From Sphingomonas paucimobilis (GTDB lineage: Bacteria > Pseudomonadota > Alphaproteobacteria > Sphingomonadales > Sphingomonadaceae), in the NCBI GenBank assembly GCA_945860425.1, contig CAMAQU010000071.1, forward strand, positions 1-7,859: 7,859 nt of DNA, written 5' to 3'. Below are positions 1 to 6,271 of this stretch, one piece after another. Every line of letters starts with the position of its first letter. The first letter of the stretch is position 1. Both the position numbers and the translations under genes were made by a program. The notes beneath the pieces were generated by a model that saw nothing but the letters and a program-made list of their open reading frames with translations, did no database searches and was not told the origin of the DNA.

Positions 1-4
1 TTCC

Positions 5-1597
5 TTAAAGAACCAGCGTCTTGGGACGATTGCGCTGCAAATATTGCGAGACCAGCAACCGGGTAAATGTGACGCCCGTAAACACCGATGTCGCGATGCC
101 CAGCGCAAGCACAACTGCAAAACCCTTAATCGGGCCGCTGCCGAACCAGAACAGAATGAGCGCGGAAATAACATTGGTGATATTGGCATCAAAGATCGCC
201 GTAGAGGCTTCCTTATAGCCAAATTCCACCGCCTGTATCGTCTGGCGACCTCTGCGCATTTCTTCACGAATACGCTCATTAATGAGCACATTTGCGTCAA
301 CCGCAGCGCCGATGGTCAGAACAAACCCGGCAATCCCCGGCAAAGTGAGCGTTGCATTGAACACCCCCATCAAGCCGAGCACGAGGAGCGCATTCACAAA
401 GAGCGCCAGCGTTGTGTAAACGCCAAAGCGGAAATAGGTGAACAGCATATAGGCGACCAGCGCCAGCGTCGCGAGGACGCCTGCTAATATCCCTTTTTCA
501 ATCGAATCCTTGCCCAGTTCGGCACTGACACTCGATTCCTCAATCACCTTGAGCGCCACAGGCAATTTGCCGGAGCGCAGGGAAATGGAGAGTTCATTGG
601 CCGATTCCACCGTGAAGTTACCCGAAATCTGCGCACTTCCCCCCAAAATAGGTTCGTTGATGTTCGGCGCGGAAATCACGACATTATCAAGAATGATCGC
701 AAAGGGCTTGCCGACATTCTCGCTGGTCACGCGCCCAAATTTGCGCCCACCCTGGCTGTTGAAGCGGATGGAGACGACCGCATTGCCAGACTGCGGATCA
801 AATTCTTGCCGCGCATCAGTCAACTCATCCCCAGACACCATGACGCGGCGCTTCACCGCAATATTGCCGCCTTCCAGCATCGGCAAAACTTGGCTGCCCG
901 CAGGCGCACGGCCCGCCGCCACATCTTGGGGATCTGCGCTGCCATCGACCAGCTTAAACTCAAGCTTTGCCGTCTTCCCCAAGAGGCGCTTGAGCCCTTC
1001 GGGATCCTGCAAGCCCGGCACCTGAACCAAGATGCGGTCTGCGCCTTGGCGCACAACGGTGACTTCTCGCGTGCCTTCGGGGTCAATACGCTTGGCAACG
1101 ACATTGCGCGCCGTTTCAAGCGCACTATCAATCTCAAACTTCACGCCCTCTTCGGTCGGGCGCATGATGATGCGCGTTGTGTCCCGCACCGAGACGGTCC
1201 AGTCCCGCGCGCCGGCAATGCCAATGCCATTGGTCTGCTGACGCGCCAGCTCCACCGCTTGATCCAGCTGCGTCGCGTTGCGCGGCATGAACGACAATTC
1301 CCCATTGGCGGTGGAAATGTCGCTAATGTCGATCCGCGGCGTTGCCCGACGCATTTCGGTGCGGATGGTCTCTTCCATCCGGTCAATCTGCTGCTTGCGC
1401 ACATCGGCCGTATCCGCTTCGAGCAGCAAATGGCTGCCGCCCGACAGATCAAGGCCCAGATTGATGTGTGTGTCCTTCAACCAGCCGGGAAGCTGATTGC
1501 GGGTTGCTTCGGGCAACATGCTGGGAACGGCGGCGACAATGCCGCTGAGGACCGCCAAAGCGACGAGCCAAATCTTCCAGCGCGGGAAATCAAGCAT
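5..1597 (-). CDS. secD: Protein translocase subunit SecD
   Basis: SecD pairs with SecF in the inner membrane and uses the proton gradient to help pull preproteins through SecYEG into the periplasm. The 530-residue product has an N-terminal membrane helix (about 8-26), the hallmark GLDLSGG motif at 48-54, and a large periplasmic region to about 365 containing RIDPEGTREV and ILVQVPG. The C-terminal membrane block (about 366-520) has GAAVDANVLINERI with the conserved Asp434 used in proton-driven function. The length suits alphaproteobacteria, which are shorter than the roughly 615-residue E. coli protein. The ATG lies 7 bases after the yajC stop without a clear Shine-Dalgarno, so translational coupling is likely. 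The TAA is only 4 bases from the window edge; secF normally follows and should lie just outside. Identification is firm. Confidence 0.97.
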   Translation of the reverse strand: MLDFPRWKIWLVALAVLSGIVAAVPSMLPEATRNQLPGWLKDTHINLGLDLSGGSHLLLEADTADVRKQQIDRMEETIRTEMRRATPRIDISDISTANGELSFMPRNATQLDQAVELARQQTNGIGIAGARDWTVSVRDTTRIIMRPTEEGVKFEIDSALETARNVVAKRIDPEGTREVTVVRQGADRILVQVPGLQDPEGLKRLLGKTAKLEFKLVDGSADPQDVAAGRAPAGSQVLPMLEGGNIAVKRRVMVSGDELTDARQEFDPQSGNAVVSIRFNSQGGRKFGRVTSENVGKPFAIILDNVVISAPNINEPILGGSAQISGNFTVESANELSISLRSGKLPVALKVIEESSVSAELGKDSIEKGILAGVLATLALVAYMLFTYFRFGVYTTLALFVNALLVLGLMGVFNATLTLPGIAGFVLTIGAAVDANVLINERIREEMRRGRQTIQAVEFGYKEASTAIFDANITNVISALILFWFGSGPIKGFAVVLALGIATSVFTGVTFTRLLVSQYLQRNRPKTLVL

Positions 1598-1604
1598 GCA
1601 GCGA

Positions 1605-1946
1605 TCAGTCGTTCGCGGGCTTGGCAGCGCCGGTATCGACGTCTGTCAGTGTCGACTTGATCACGCGGACCTTAACGCCCGTCGCAATTTCCACCTCAAC
1701 CATACGATCATCAACCTTAGTCACCTTGCCGACAATGCCGCCAGCCGTGACAACTTGATCGCCCCGCTTCACAGCGTCGATCATGGCCCGATGCGTCTTA
1801 GCGCGCTTTTGCTGCGGCCGAATGATCAGGAAATAAAAGATAAGACCAATGAGAACAAATTGGCCGATGAAAAAGAGTGTGGAGCCCGTTCCGCCGGATG
1901 CGGCAGCGCCTGAAGCGGCTTGAGCAAATGCAGGGGTTGCGAACAT
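1605..1946 (-). CDS. yajC: Preprotein translocase subunit YajC
   Basis: YajC is a small single-pass inner-membrane protein that associates with SecDF and the Sec translocon. The 113-residue product has an Ala-rich N-terminus (FATPAFAQAASG), one membrane helix at about 23-42 ending in the family signature FYFLIIRPQQKR, and a small basic cytoplasmic domain with GDQVVTAGGIVGKV at 62-75. An open frame continues upstream to 2102, but the added 52 residues do not resemble YajC. The ATG at 1946 is preceded by AAGAG (1954-1958) at a 7-base spacing, so that start was chosen. It lies directly upstream of secD, the usual yajC-secD-secF order, and is divergent from the ABM-domain gene. No clear sigma-70 promoter was recognised in the 133-base gap. 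Confidence 0.95.
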   Translation of the reverse strand: MFATPAFAQAASGAAASGGTGSTLFFIGQFVLIGLIFYFLIIRPQQKRAKTHRAMIDAVKRGDQVVTAGGIVGKVTKVDDRMVEVEIATGVKVRVIKSTLTDVDTGAAKPAND

Positions 1947-2064
1947 GCGGATACTCTTGTCAGATGATAACCGGCGGCACAGCCCGCACGGTGGCTGGGC
2001 GGTTACCAAATCCGGGCCAAGGGTGCAACCAATGCTTAACCCCTCGCCCTCAAAGGCACGGGAA

Positions 2065-2070
2065 AAGGAG
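2065..2070 (+). promoter_or_regulatory. Shine-Dalgarno of the ABM-domain gene
   Basis: AAGGAG ends 9 bases before the ATG at 2080. It decides the start: the frame is open back to 1945, but those 45 extra codons have no such site and overlap the yajC start region. Confidence 0.7.
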
Positions 2071-2079
2071 AGTGACGAT

Positions 2080-2388
2080 ATGATTATTGTAATGGGCATC
2101 ATCCGCGCGGACGCCGCGGACCTTGACAGTTTGAAGGATGCGATGGCCGCCCAAATGGCCGCAACTCAGGCGGAAGATGGGTGTGAGCTCTATGTCTTTT
2201 CGCGGGACGTCACCGATCCAAATGTCCTCATGATCTCTGAACGCTGGCGCGATGGCGACGCCTTGGCCGCGCATGGCCGTGCACCGCATATGGCGACATT
2301 CAACCGCGCCATTGGTGGCATCAAAATCCACCAGATCAGCGTCAAAGCCTATGATGTATCGGGCGTGCGCACCCTGATGGGGGAATGA
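2080..2388 (+). CDS. ABM-family putative quinol monooxygenase
   Basis: This 102-residue protein belongs to the antibiotic-biosynthesis-monooxygenase (ABM, dimeric alpha/beta-barrel) superfamily, which includes YgiN-like quinol monooxygenases and many members of unknown substrate. The family pattern is clear: an opening beta strand (MIIVMGIIRA), then EDGCELYVFSRD at 32-43, DP at 47-48, ISERW at 52-56, and the terminal ALAAHGRAPHM run at 61-71. These proteins usually act as cytoplasmic dimers without metal or flavin; no signal peptide is seen here. The substrate cannot be told from sequence. The gene stands alone, divergent from yajC and followed by a stem-loop and a tRNA gene. The family call is strong; a quinol-oxidising role is inference only. 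Confidence 0.85.
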   Translation: MIIVMGIIRADAADLDSLKDAMAAQMAATQAEDGCELYVFSRDVTDPNVLMISERWRDGDALAAHGRAPHMATFNRAIGGIKIHQISVKAYDVSGVRTLMGE

Positions 2389-2395
2389 TCCAAGC

Positions 2396-2426
2396 GGCGG
2401 GAAGTGCAATTACGCCCCTTCCCGCC
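2396..2426 (+). terminator. Stem-loop after the ABM gene, no T-tract
   Basis: A perfect 9-bp stem, GGCGGGAAG (2396-2404) with CTTCCCGCC (2418-2426), closes a 13-base loop starting 8 bases after the ABM stop codon. No run of T follows on the plus strand, so it is not a canonical intrinsic terminator. It may instead protect the mRNA 3' end or act with Rho. The structure is certain at sequence level; the role is a guess. Confidence 0.35.
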
Positions 2427-2427
2427 C

Positions 2428-2456
2428 TTGCATTGCCAAAAACGGGAGCGTAAAGC
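2428..2456 (+). promoter_or_regulatory. Possible promoter of tRNA-Pro
   Basis: TTGCAT (2428-2433) and TAAAGC (2451-2456) are separated by 17 bases and would place the transcription start about 6 bases before the tRNA 5' end. The geometry fits a tRNA promoter, but both hexamers match the sigma-70 consensus poorly. Treat as tentative. Confidence 0.25.
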
Positions 2457-2468
2457 CGCGCCTCCGGT

Positions 2469-2545
2469 CGGGACGTAGCGCAGCCTGGTAGCGCATCACA
2501 CTGGGGGTGTGGGGGTCGCAGGTTCGAATCCTGTCGTCCCGACCA
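2469..2545 (+). tRNA. tRNA-Pro (anticodon GGG)
   Basis: The 77-base gene folds as a complete cloverleaf. The acceptor stem pairs CGGGACG (2469-2475) with CGTCCCG (2535-2541), followed by discriminator A and an encoded CCA (2543-2545). The D stem is GCGC/GCGC with loop AGCCTGGTA. The anticodon stem TCACA/TGTGG (one T-G pair) holds loop CTGGGGG, anticodon GGG, which reads proline CCC and CCU codons. The T arm is GCAGG-TTCGAAT-CCTGT. The leading C at position 1 and the G-rich anticodon loop are typical of bacterial tRNA-Pro. No T-rich terminator follows, and the next gene converges on it. Confidence 0.97.
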
Positions 2546-2567
2546 ATTTCTTGAAAAGATACATCAG

Positions 2568-2597
2568 CCCTTAAGGCAGACGTCACCCCTTAAGGCA
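2568..2597 (+). repeat. Two copies of CCCTTAAGGCA
   Basis: CCCTTAAGGCA occurs at 2568-2578 and again at 2587-2597, 19 bases apart. The core CCTTAAGG is self-complementary, so the copies could also pair as an 8-bp hairpin with an 11-base loop. They lie between the tRNA and the end of the exported-protein gene on the other strand, and the second copy contains that gene's TAA. It could help end either transcript; it may be chance. Confidence 0.45.
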
Positions 2598-2976
2598 CGT
2601 CCCGTTCAGCCTCGGCCTTTAGCTTGGCTTCTTCCTTAGCCTCGCGCATTTGTTGCGCCCAGCAGCCTGTCCAGCCCCCGGCCCCTGTCGCCGAGCAGCT
2701 TCCTGTGCCGGTCTTTCCAGCAGAGAGTGCGGATTGAGAGCGGACGGCCCAGCTTTGGTTTTGGGGGGCCTGAGACCGCTCTCTCAATTCTTTGGGGATG
2801 CGATAGCGTTCCGATTCCGGGCGGCGGGCGCAAACGATAATCTCACTGCCGGTGGAATCGGTTGGGCAGGCGTCTTTGCCAAAAATGATCAGCACCCGCT
2901 CTGCCCCTTGGGCGGCCGCAGGCGCGGCCGGCGCGAAGAGCGGCAAGAGCGCAAGGGTGAATAAGCTGAGTCTCAT
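2590..2976 (-). CDS. Exported small protein with four cysteines, unknown function
   Basis: I do not recognise a named family. The 128-residue product starts with a textbook signal peptide (MRLSLFTLAL, then APAAPAAA), with likely cleavage after Ala22, so it should be periplasmic or exported. The mature part has four cysteines (37, 49, 94, 105), giving the potential for two disulfides. There is a FGKDACPTDSTGSEIIVCA segment, an IPKELRER stretch, a Gly/Ser/Thr/Trp-rich region (about 87-108), and a charged Lys/Glu/Ala helix at 109-126. The frame is open to 3150, but that part overlaps coq7 and is not protein-like, so the ATG before the signal peptide was chosen. Its ribosome site is weak (AAGGGG about 13 bases upstream). 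It lies 49 bases after coq7 and is probably the last gene of that cluster. Being beside a dsbB-type gene suits a disulfide-bonded protein, but that is inference. Confidence 0.75.
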   Translation of the reverse strand: MRLSLFTLALLPLFAPAAPAAAQGAERVLIIFGKDACPTDSTGSEIIVCARRPESERYRIPKELRERSQAPQNQSWAVRSQSALSAGKTGTGSCSATGAGGWTGCWAQQMREAKEEAKLKAEAERDVP

Positions 2977-3025
2977 GGTCAAACTGTCTGCCCCTTCCCA
3001 GCTGAAGGCAAGATGAATCGGCTGA

Positions 3026-3541
3026 TCAAAGCCGATCCGAAAGACGAATGGCGGCGCGACACCCCAAGCGGATGGCCGCTGATAAAAGCGGATAGGCGGG
3101 CGCTTGTTCCGCGCCACGGGCAATGGCGGTGTCGTGATGCTCCCGCTCATCCTCCCGAAATTCCTCGATCAGCGCGCCAAATTCAGGGTCGTCCCCCGCC
3201 AATTCGGTGAGCTGTTCTGAATAATGACGGTCAATTTCGGTCTCTATGGCCGCGGTGCAGGCCATGGCTGCCTTTGGCCCGATCAGCGCCGTTGCCGCCC
3301 CCAGCGCAAAGCCCGCCACATGCCAAAAGGGTTGCAGCGCGGTGGGGCGCACGCCTCTTTTGGACAGCAGGGCATTAAACTTGGTCAGATGCTCCGCCTC
3401 TTGGGCGGCCATATGCCGGATTTCGGCCGCTTCAGGATGCGCGCTGCCGAGGACGGCGAGTTGCCCCGCATAAATGCGCGCCGCCCCATATTCCCCCGCC
3501 TGATCAACGCGGAGCATCCGATCTATCTTGGTTTCAGTCAT
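3026..3541 (-). CDS. coq7: Coq7-type demethoxyubiquinone hydroxylase
   Basis: Coq7 is a membrane-associated diiron monooxygenase that adds the C6 hydroxyl in late ubiquinone synthesis (2-polyprenyl-3-methyl-6-methoxy-1,4-benzoquinol to the hydroxylated quinol). The 171-residue product shows the full ferritin-like ligand set: Glu17 in GEYGA, Glu48 and His51 in QEAEH, Glu100 in AIETEIDRHY, and Glu132 and His135 in DEREH. The hydrophobic FWHVAGFALGAATALIG stretch (72-88) is also typical. The frame reaches back to 3565, but the ATG at 3541 has a strong GGAGG (3547-3551) 5 bases upstream and gives the usual family N-terminus. That ATG overlaps the dsbB TGA as ATGA, a sign of coupled translation. 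No ligand is missing, so the enzyme should be active. Confidence 0.95.
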   Translation of the reverse strand: MTETKIDRMLRVDQAGEYGAARIYAGQLAVLGSAHPEAAEIRHMAAQEAEHLTKFNALLSKRGVRPTALQPFWHVAGFALGAATALIGPKAAMACTAAIETEIDRHYSEQLTELAGDDPEFGALIEEFREDEREHHDTAIARGAEQAPAYPLLSAAIRLGCRAAIRLSDRL

Positions 3542-4017
3542 GCCGCCCTCCCCCGACGCAGCCATTTGAGGATCAGCAAGCCGCCCGATAGAGAAAAGAT
3601 TGCGTTAAACCCGGCCAGCGAAACGCCCAGCAGTGACCATTGTGGCGTGTCACAGCGCACCACAGGCGCATTCATAATCGCCTCAATCGTGGTTGCTGCC
3701 GCGGTGCTGGCACAGGGCGTGACACCCGGCCACCAGCGATATTCAACGCCTGCATGCAACAGGCCGATCAACCCACTGGTCAAAATGGCAAAGGCTGCGA
3801 TGGCTGCGAAGAAACGCGCAGCACGCGGGCTATGGGTGCCAAAGGCGAACAGCGCAGCGACAATTGCCACATCATGTGGCCAGCGTTGCCAATGACACAT
3901 TTCACACGGGTAAAGCCCGCCAATATATTGGCTGCCCAATGCACCGACCATAAGGGCCGTTGGCAAGAGGAGAGCAAGGGCCCGCGCCTTTGAAAAATCT
4001 GTCATCGCGCGCGCCAT
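3538..4017 (-). CDS. dsbB: DsbB-family disulfide bond formation protein
   Basis: DsbB is an inner-membrane protein that re-oxidises periplasmic DsbA and passes the electrons to ubiquinone. The 159-residue product has four hydrophobic helices (about 12-30, 48-61, 68-88, 128-150). The first redox pair is Cys38-Glu-Met-Cys41 in YPCEMCHWQRWPH, with Arg45 nearby in the position linked to quinone binding. The second pair is Cys102 (GVTPCAS) and Cys122 (VVRCDT) in the second periplasmic loop. All four essential cysteines are present. The ATG at 4017 directly abuts the protease TAA with no gap. A second ATG at 4005 is possible, and neither has a clear Shine-Dalgarno, so re-initiation after the protease is likely. 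The gene ends in an ATGA overlap with coq7. No dsbA is in the window. Confidence 0.92.
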   Translation of the reverse strand: MARAMTDFSKARALALLLPTALMVGALGSQYIGGLYPCEMCHWQRWPHDVAIVAALFAFGTHSPRAARFFAAIAAFAILTSGLIGLLHAGVEYRWWPGVTPCASTAAATTIEAIMNAPVVRCDTPQWSLLGVSLAGFNAIFSLSGGLLILKWLRRGRAA

Positions 4018-5355
4018 TTATCGCCGAACGGCTTTGCGCGGGGCCGCAGCCGCCAATTTCGGCCGCCCAAGGCGCGACACAGTTTCAATCGCGTAATGCA
4101 GCTGAAAATCGGTGATGCCCTTTGCCTTTAATTCTTCAGGCGTTGCCTTAAACCGGGGATCGGGCTTTTCATCTGCTTCCAAGACGCTGTTATCGACCTT
4201 GGCCTCATTGATCAGGTGGCGGCTCAAATCCGCCTCGCGGAAGCGGGGCCGCGCCTTATAATCCGGATCACTCAATTGCGGCACAGTAATATCAGGCTCA
4301 ATCCCGCCTTCCTGCACAGACCGACCCGAAGGCGTGTAATAGCGCGCGGTCGTCAGGCGTAGAGCCGTCGTCTCATCCAGCGGAATGAGCGTCTGGACCG
4401 ACCCCTTGCCAAATGTCCGTTCCCCAAGCACCAGGCCGCGATGATGATCCTGAAGGGCACCGGCCACGATTTCAGCGGCGGACGCAGAACCTGAATCGAC
4501 CAACACAACGATGGGAAGGCCATTGGCGAAATCACCGGGTTGCGCGAAATATCGCTCAATATCCCGCTTATCGCGACCCCGTTGCGACACGACCTCAACT
4601 CGATCAAGGAAGACGTCGGAGACCTCAACCGCCTGATCGAGCAGACCACCGGGGTTGGAGCGCAAATCAATGACATACCCAAAAGGCTTGCGGCCCAGCG
4701 CCTTTTCAATCGACACCACAGCTGCCTTGGTCATCGCCCCTGTCTGCTTTGAGAAACCGTTGATGTTGATGATGCCAACACCATTGCGGATTTCCCATTT
4801 AACCGGCTTAATCTCAATAATCTGGCGCGTGACAGTGACATCAAACGGCTTGTCTCGCCCGGTCCGAACGACCGTCAAGCGGATGCTTGTGCCCGGAACG
4901 CCCCGCATTTGCTCCACCGCTTCATCCAACGTCCCGCCATAGATCAGCTTGCCATCGAGATGGGTGATATAGTCGCCGGGCTTAATCCCCATTTTGGACG
5001 CGGGACTATCTTCTTGCGGGGCGACCACCTTTACCGCGCCATCTTCCATCGATACGACAAGGCCCAGACCGCCATAATTGCCGTCTGTCGAGATTTGCAT
5101 CTGCTTAAAATCGCGCGCGTCGAGATAGGAGCTATGCGGGTCAAGGCTGGCGAGCATGCCATCAATAGCGCCCTTGATCAGCCGCTCATCATCCAATTTT
5201 TCGACATAATCTGCCTTTACCCGCTCATAAACGCTGACAAAGCGTTCAATATCGCGGCTGACGGTGACGTCTGCTGACGCGATCCCCGCCGTTGCGGCTG
5301 GCACCAGCGCAACAGCAGACACAAGCAAAGCGGCACGCAGAAATTGAATGGCCAT
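4018..5355 (-). CDS. ctpA: S41-family C-terminal processing protease (CtpA/Prc type)
   Basis: This is a periplasmic serine protease with a PDZ domain, of the kind that trims or degrades envelope proteins from their C-termini, including cell-wall hydrolases in several bacteria. From the chosen start (445 residues) it has a signal peptide (about 1-29), an N-terminal helical region with DPHSSYLDARDF (72-83), a PDZ domain (about 94-172, with GGLGLVV and MGIKPGDYI), and the S41 catalytic domain. The catalytic Ser292 lies in SGSASAAEI, Lys317 in GERTFGKGSVQ and Gln321 follows. A Lys/Pro-rich tail extends to the end. The frame opens at 5385, but the ATG at 5355 has AGGA (5362-5365) 6 bases upstream and gives a cleaner signal peptide; the longer form (455 residues) cannot be excluded. 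It heads the ctpA-dsbB-coq7 cluster. Confidence 0.93.
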   Translation of the reverse strand: MAIQFLRAALLVSAVALVPAATAGIASADVTVSRDIERFVSVYERVKADYVEKLDDERLIKGAIDGMLASLDPHSSYLDARDFKQMQISTDGNYGGLGLVVSMEDGAVKVVAPQEDSPASKMGIKPGDYITHLDGKLIYGGTLDEAVEQMRGVPGTSIRLTVVRTGRDKPFDVTVTRQIIEIKPVKWEIRNGVGIININGFSKQTGAMTKAAVVSIEKALGRKPFGYVIDLRSNPGGLLDQAVEVSDVFLDRVEVVSQRGRDKRDIERYFAQPGDFANGLPIVVLVDSGSASAAEIVAGALQDHHRGLVLGERTFGKGSVQTLIPLDETTALRLTTARYYTPSGRSVQEGGIEPDITVPQLSDPDYKARPRFREADLSRHLINEAKVDNSVLEADEKPDPRFKATPEELKAKGITDFQLHYAIETVSRLGRPKLAAAAPRKAVRR

Positions 5356-5456
5356 AAGGGATCCTGAAGTGGTTCTGGGCTTCATTTAGCGACAAATGGG
5401 TGGAAGTTAAACAAGTCTCTTTGGCCTAATCCCGATCATGACCAACCGGCGCACAT

Positions 5457-5491
5457 AAAAACTGCGGCGACCCGCCCCAGGCCCGCCGCAG
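5457..5491 (-). terminator. Intrinsic terminator after the helix-hairpin-helix gene
   Basis: On the minus strand an 8-bp stem, CTGCGGCG/CGCCGCAG (5484-5491 with 5462-5469), closes a 14-base loop and runs into TTTTT (5461-5457). It starts 20 bases after the stop codon at 5512. It separates that gene from ctpA, which therefore needs its own promoter in 5356-5456. I found no convincing -35/-10 pair there. Confidence 0.8.
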
Positions 5492-5511
5492 CTTGGCATT
5501 AAGGTTAAAGC

Positions 5512-6186
5512 TTAAAGGCTGCCGTCCAGCTTGCCGTATTTTGCTTCAAACCCGGCAACATCGCCCTTGGCCAGAAGGCCCGCTTGATCGACGAAGTTAT
5601 CGCGTGTGATGCGGCCGGCAAATGTGCCCAATTTGGCGTCAAGCGCCGCCACAGCCTTGGCGTCTAAGCCCGCAATCTGGTCAAAGCGGGTCACGCCAAG
5701 ATCATTCAGCATGGTGTTCAGCTTTGGGCCAAGGCCCTTGATCAAGCGAAGATTGTCCGGACCTTTGGCGGCCTTTGCAGCTTTTGGTGCTGCAGCCTTG
5801 GGGGCAGCGGCCTTTGGCGCGGCTGCTTTAGGTGCCTTTGGTTTCTCTGCTTTCGGGGCGACATCCTTTGCAACGGTAGGCTTCGGCGCTGCTGCTTTGG
5901 GTTTCGCCACCTTTGGTGCAGCCGCTTTTGCAGCAGGCGCTTTCACTTCCGCCTTAGGTGCGGCCGCTTTCGGCTTAGCCGGCGCTTTCGGTTTGGCGGG
6001 AGCTTTGGCCTTCGGAGCAGGCGCTTTTGGCGCGGCCGCTGGCGGGGCCGCCGCCTCTGGCTTTGCCTCTGTTTCAACCGGAGCGGCCGTCGGCTTAGAC
6101 GGGCCAAATAGCAGCCACAAAGCGATGCAGATGATCGCGCCCGCGGCGACTATAAATGGCAGATATTGCGATAGTTCAGCGGTCAT
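5512..6186 (-). CDS. Membrane-anchored Ala/Lys/Pro-rich protein with C-terminal helix-hairpin-helix
   Basis: The 224-residue product has three parts. A single membrane helix (about 8-27, FIVAAGAIICIALWLLF) is followed by a long low-complexity linker (31-143) of Ala, Pro and Lys, including three AAAPK units in a row at 121-135. A compact C-terminal domain (about 144-215) begins DNLRLIKGLGPKLNTMLNDL and continues ITRDNFVDQAGLLAKGD. The IKGLGPK pattern is the helix-hairpin-helix of the COG3743-type domain, annotated in databases as a predicted flap-endonuclease-like 5' nuclease domain. I see no catalytic acidic cluster, so DNA or protein binding is more likely than cleavage. The linker is strongly basic and histone-H1-like in composition. 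The start is secure, with AGGAGGG 4 bases upstream. It is a single-gene unit, divergent from the M20 gene. The precise function is unknown. Confidence 0.88.
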   Translation of the reverse strand: MTAELSQYLPFIVAAGAIICIALWLLFGPSKPTAAPVETEAKPEAAAPPAAAPKAPAPKAKAPAKPKAPAKPKAAAPKAEVKAPAAKAAAPKVAKPKAAAPKPTVAKDVAPKAEKPKAPKAAAPKAAAPKAAAPKAAKAAKGPDNLRLIKGLGPKLNTMLNDLGVTRFDQIAGLDAKAVAALDAKLGTFAGRITRDNFVDQAGLLAKGDVAGFEAKYGKLDGSL

Positions 6187-6190
6187 GAGA

Positions 6191-6197
6191 CCCTCCT
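6191..6197 (-). promoter_or_regulatory. Strong Shine-Dalgarno of the helix-hairpin-helix gene
   Basis: AGGAGGG on the minus strand lies 4 bases before the ATG at 6186. It is one of the best ribosome sites in the window and fixes the start. Confidence 0.75.
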
Positions 6198-6214
6198 AGT
6201 TGAAACTTTCCTGC

Positions 6215-6242
6215 ACGTTAACCAATCCAGCGGCCCTGTCCA
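6215..6242 (-). promoter_or_regulatory. Possible promoter of the helix-hairpin-helix gene
   Basis: On the minus strand TGGACA (6242-6237) is a five-of-six match to the -35 box and is followed after 16 bases by TAACGT (6220-6215), a weak -10. It would give a leader of about 20 bases, just enough for the Shine-Dalgarno. Tentative. Confidence 0.25.
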
Positions 6243-6271
6243 GCGCGTGATTTCTTCTGGCCAGCCGCATT

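Noticed and set aside
806..1660. Long plus-strand open frame (284 codons) opposite secD
   Set aside because: It is fully antisense to a clear SecD. Its translation is rich in His, Arg and Ala without any domain or membrane pattern, and it has no recognisable ribosome site.
1947..2102. N-terminal extension of yajC back to 2102
   Set aside because: The 52 added residues are not YajC-like and overlap the start of the divergent ABM gene; the ATG at 1946 has its own ribosome site.
2469..2600. tRNA-Pro as an integration site for a mobile element
   Set aside because: No integrase, no copy of the tRNA 3' end elsewhere in the window, and the flanking genes look native.
2977..3150. N-terminal extension of the exported four-cysteine protein
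   Set aside because: It would overlap coq7 and bury a textbook signal peptide in the middle of the protein.
3224..3895. Plus-strand open frame (223 codons) opposite coq7 and dsbB
   Set aside because: It is antisense to two complete enzymes with all catalytic residues, and its own translation has no family features.
5606..6199. Plus-strand open frame (197 codons) of Ala/Gly/Phe repeats
   Set aside because: It is the mirror image of the Ala/Lys/Pro linker in the minus-strand gene, whose strong Shine-Dalgarno and helix-hairpin-helix domain show it is the real one.
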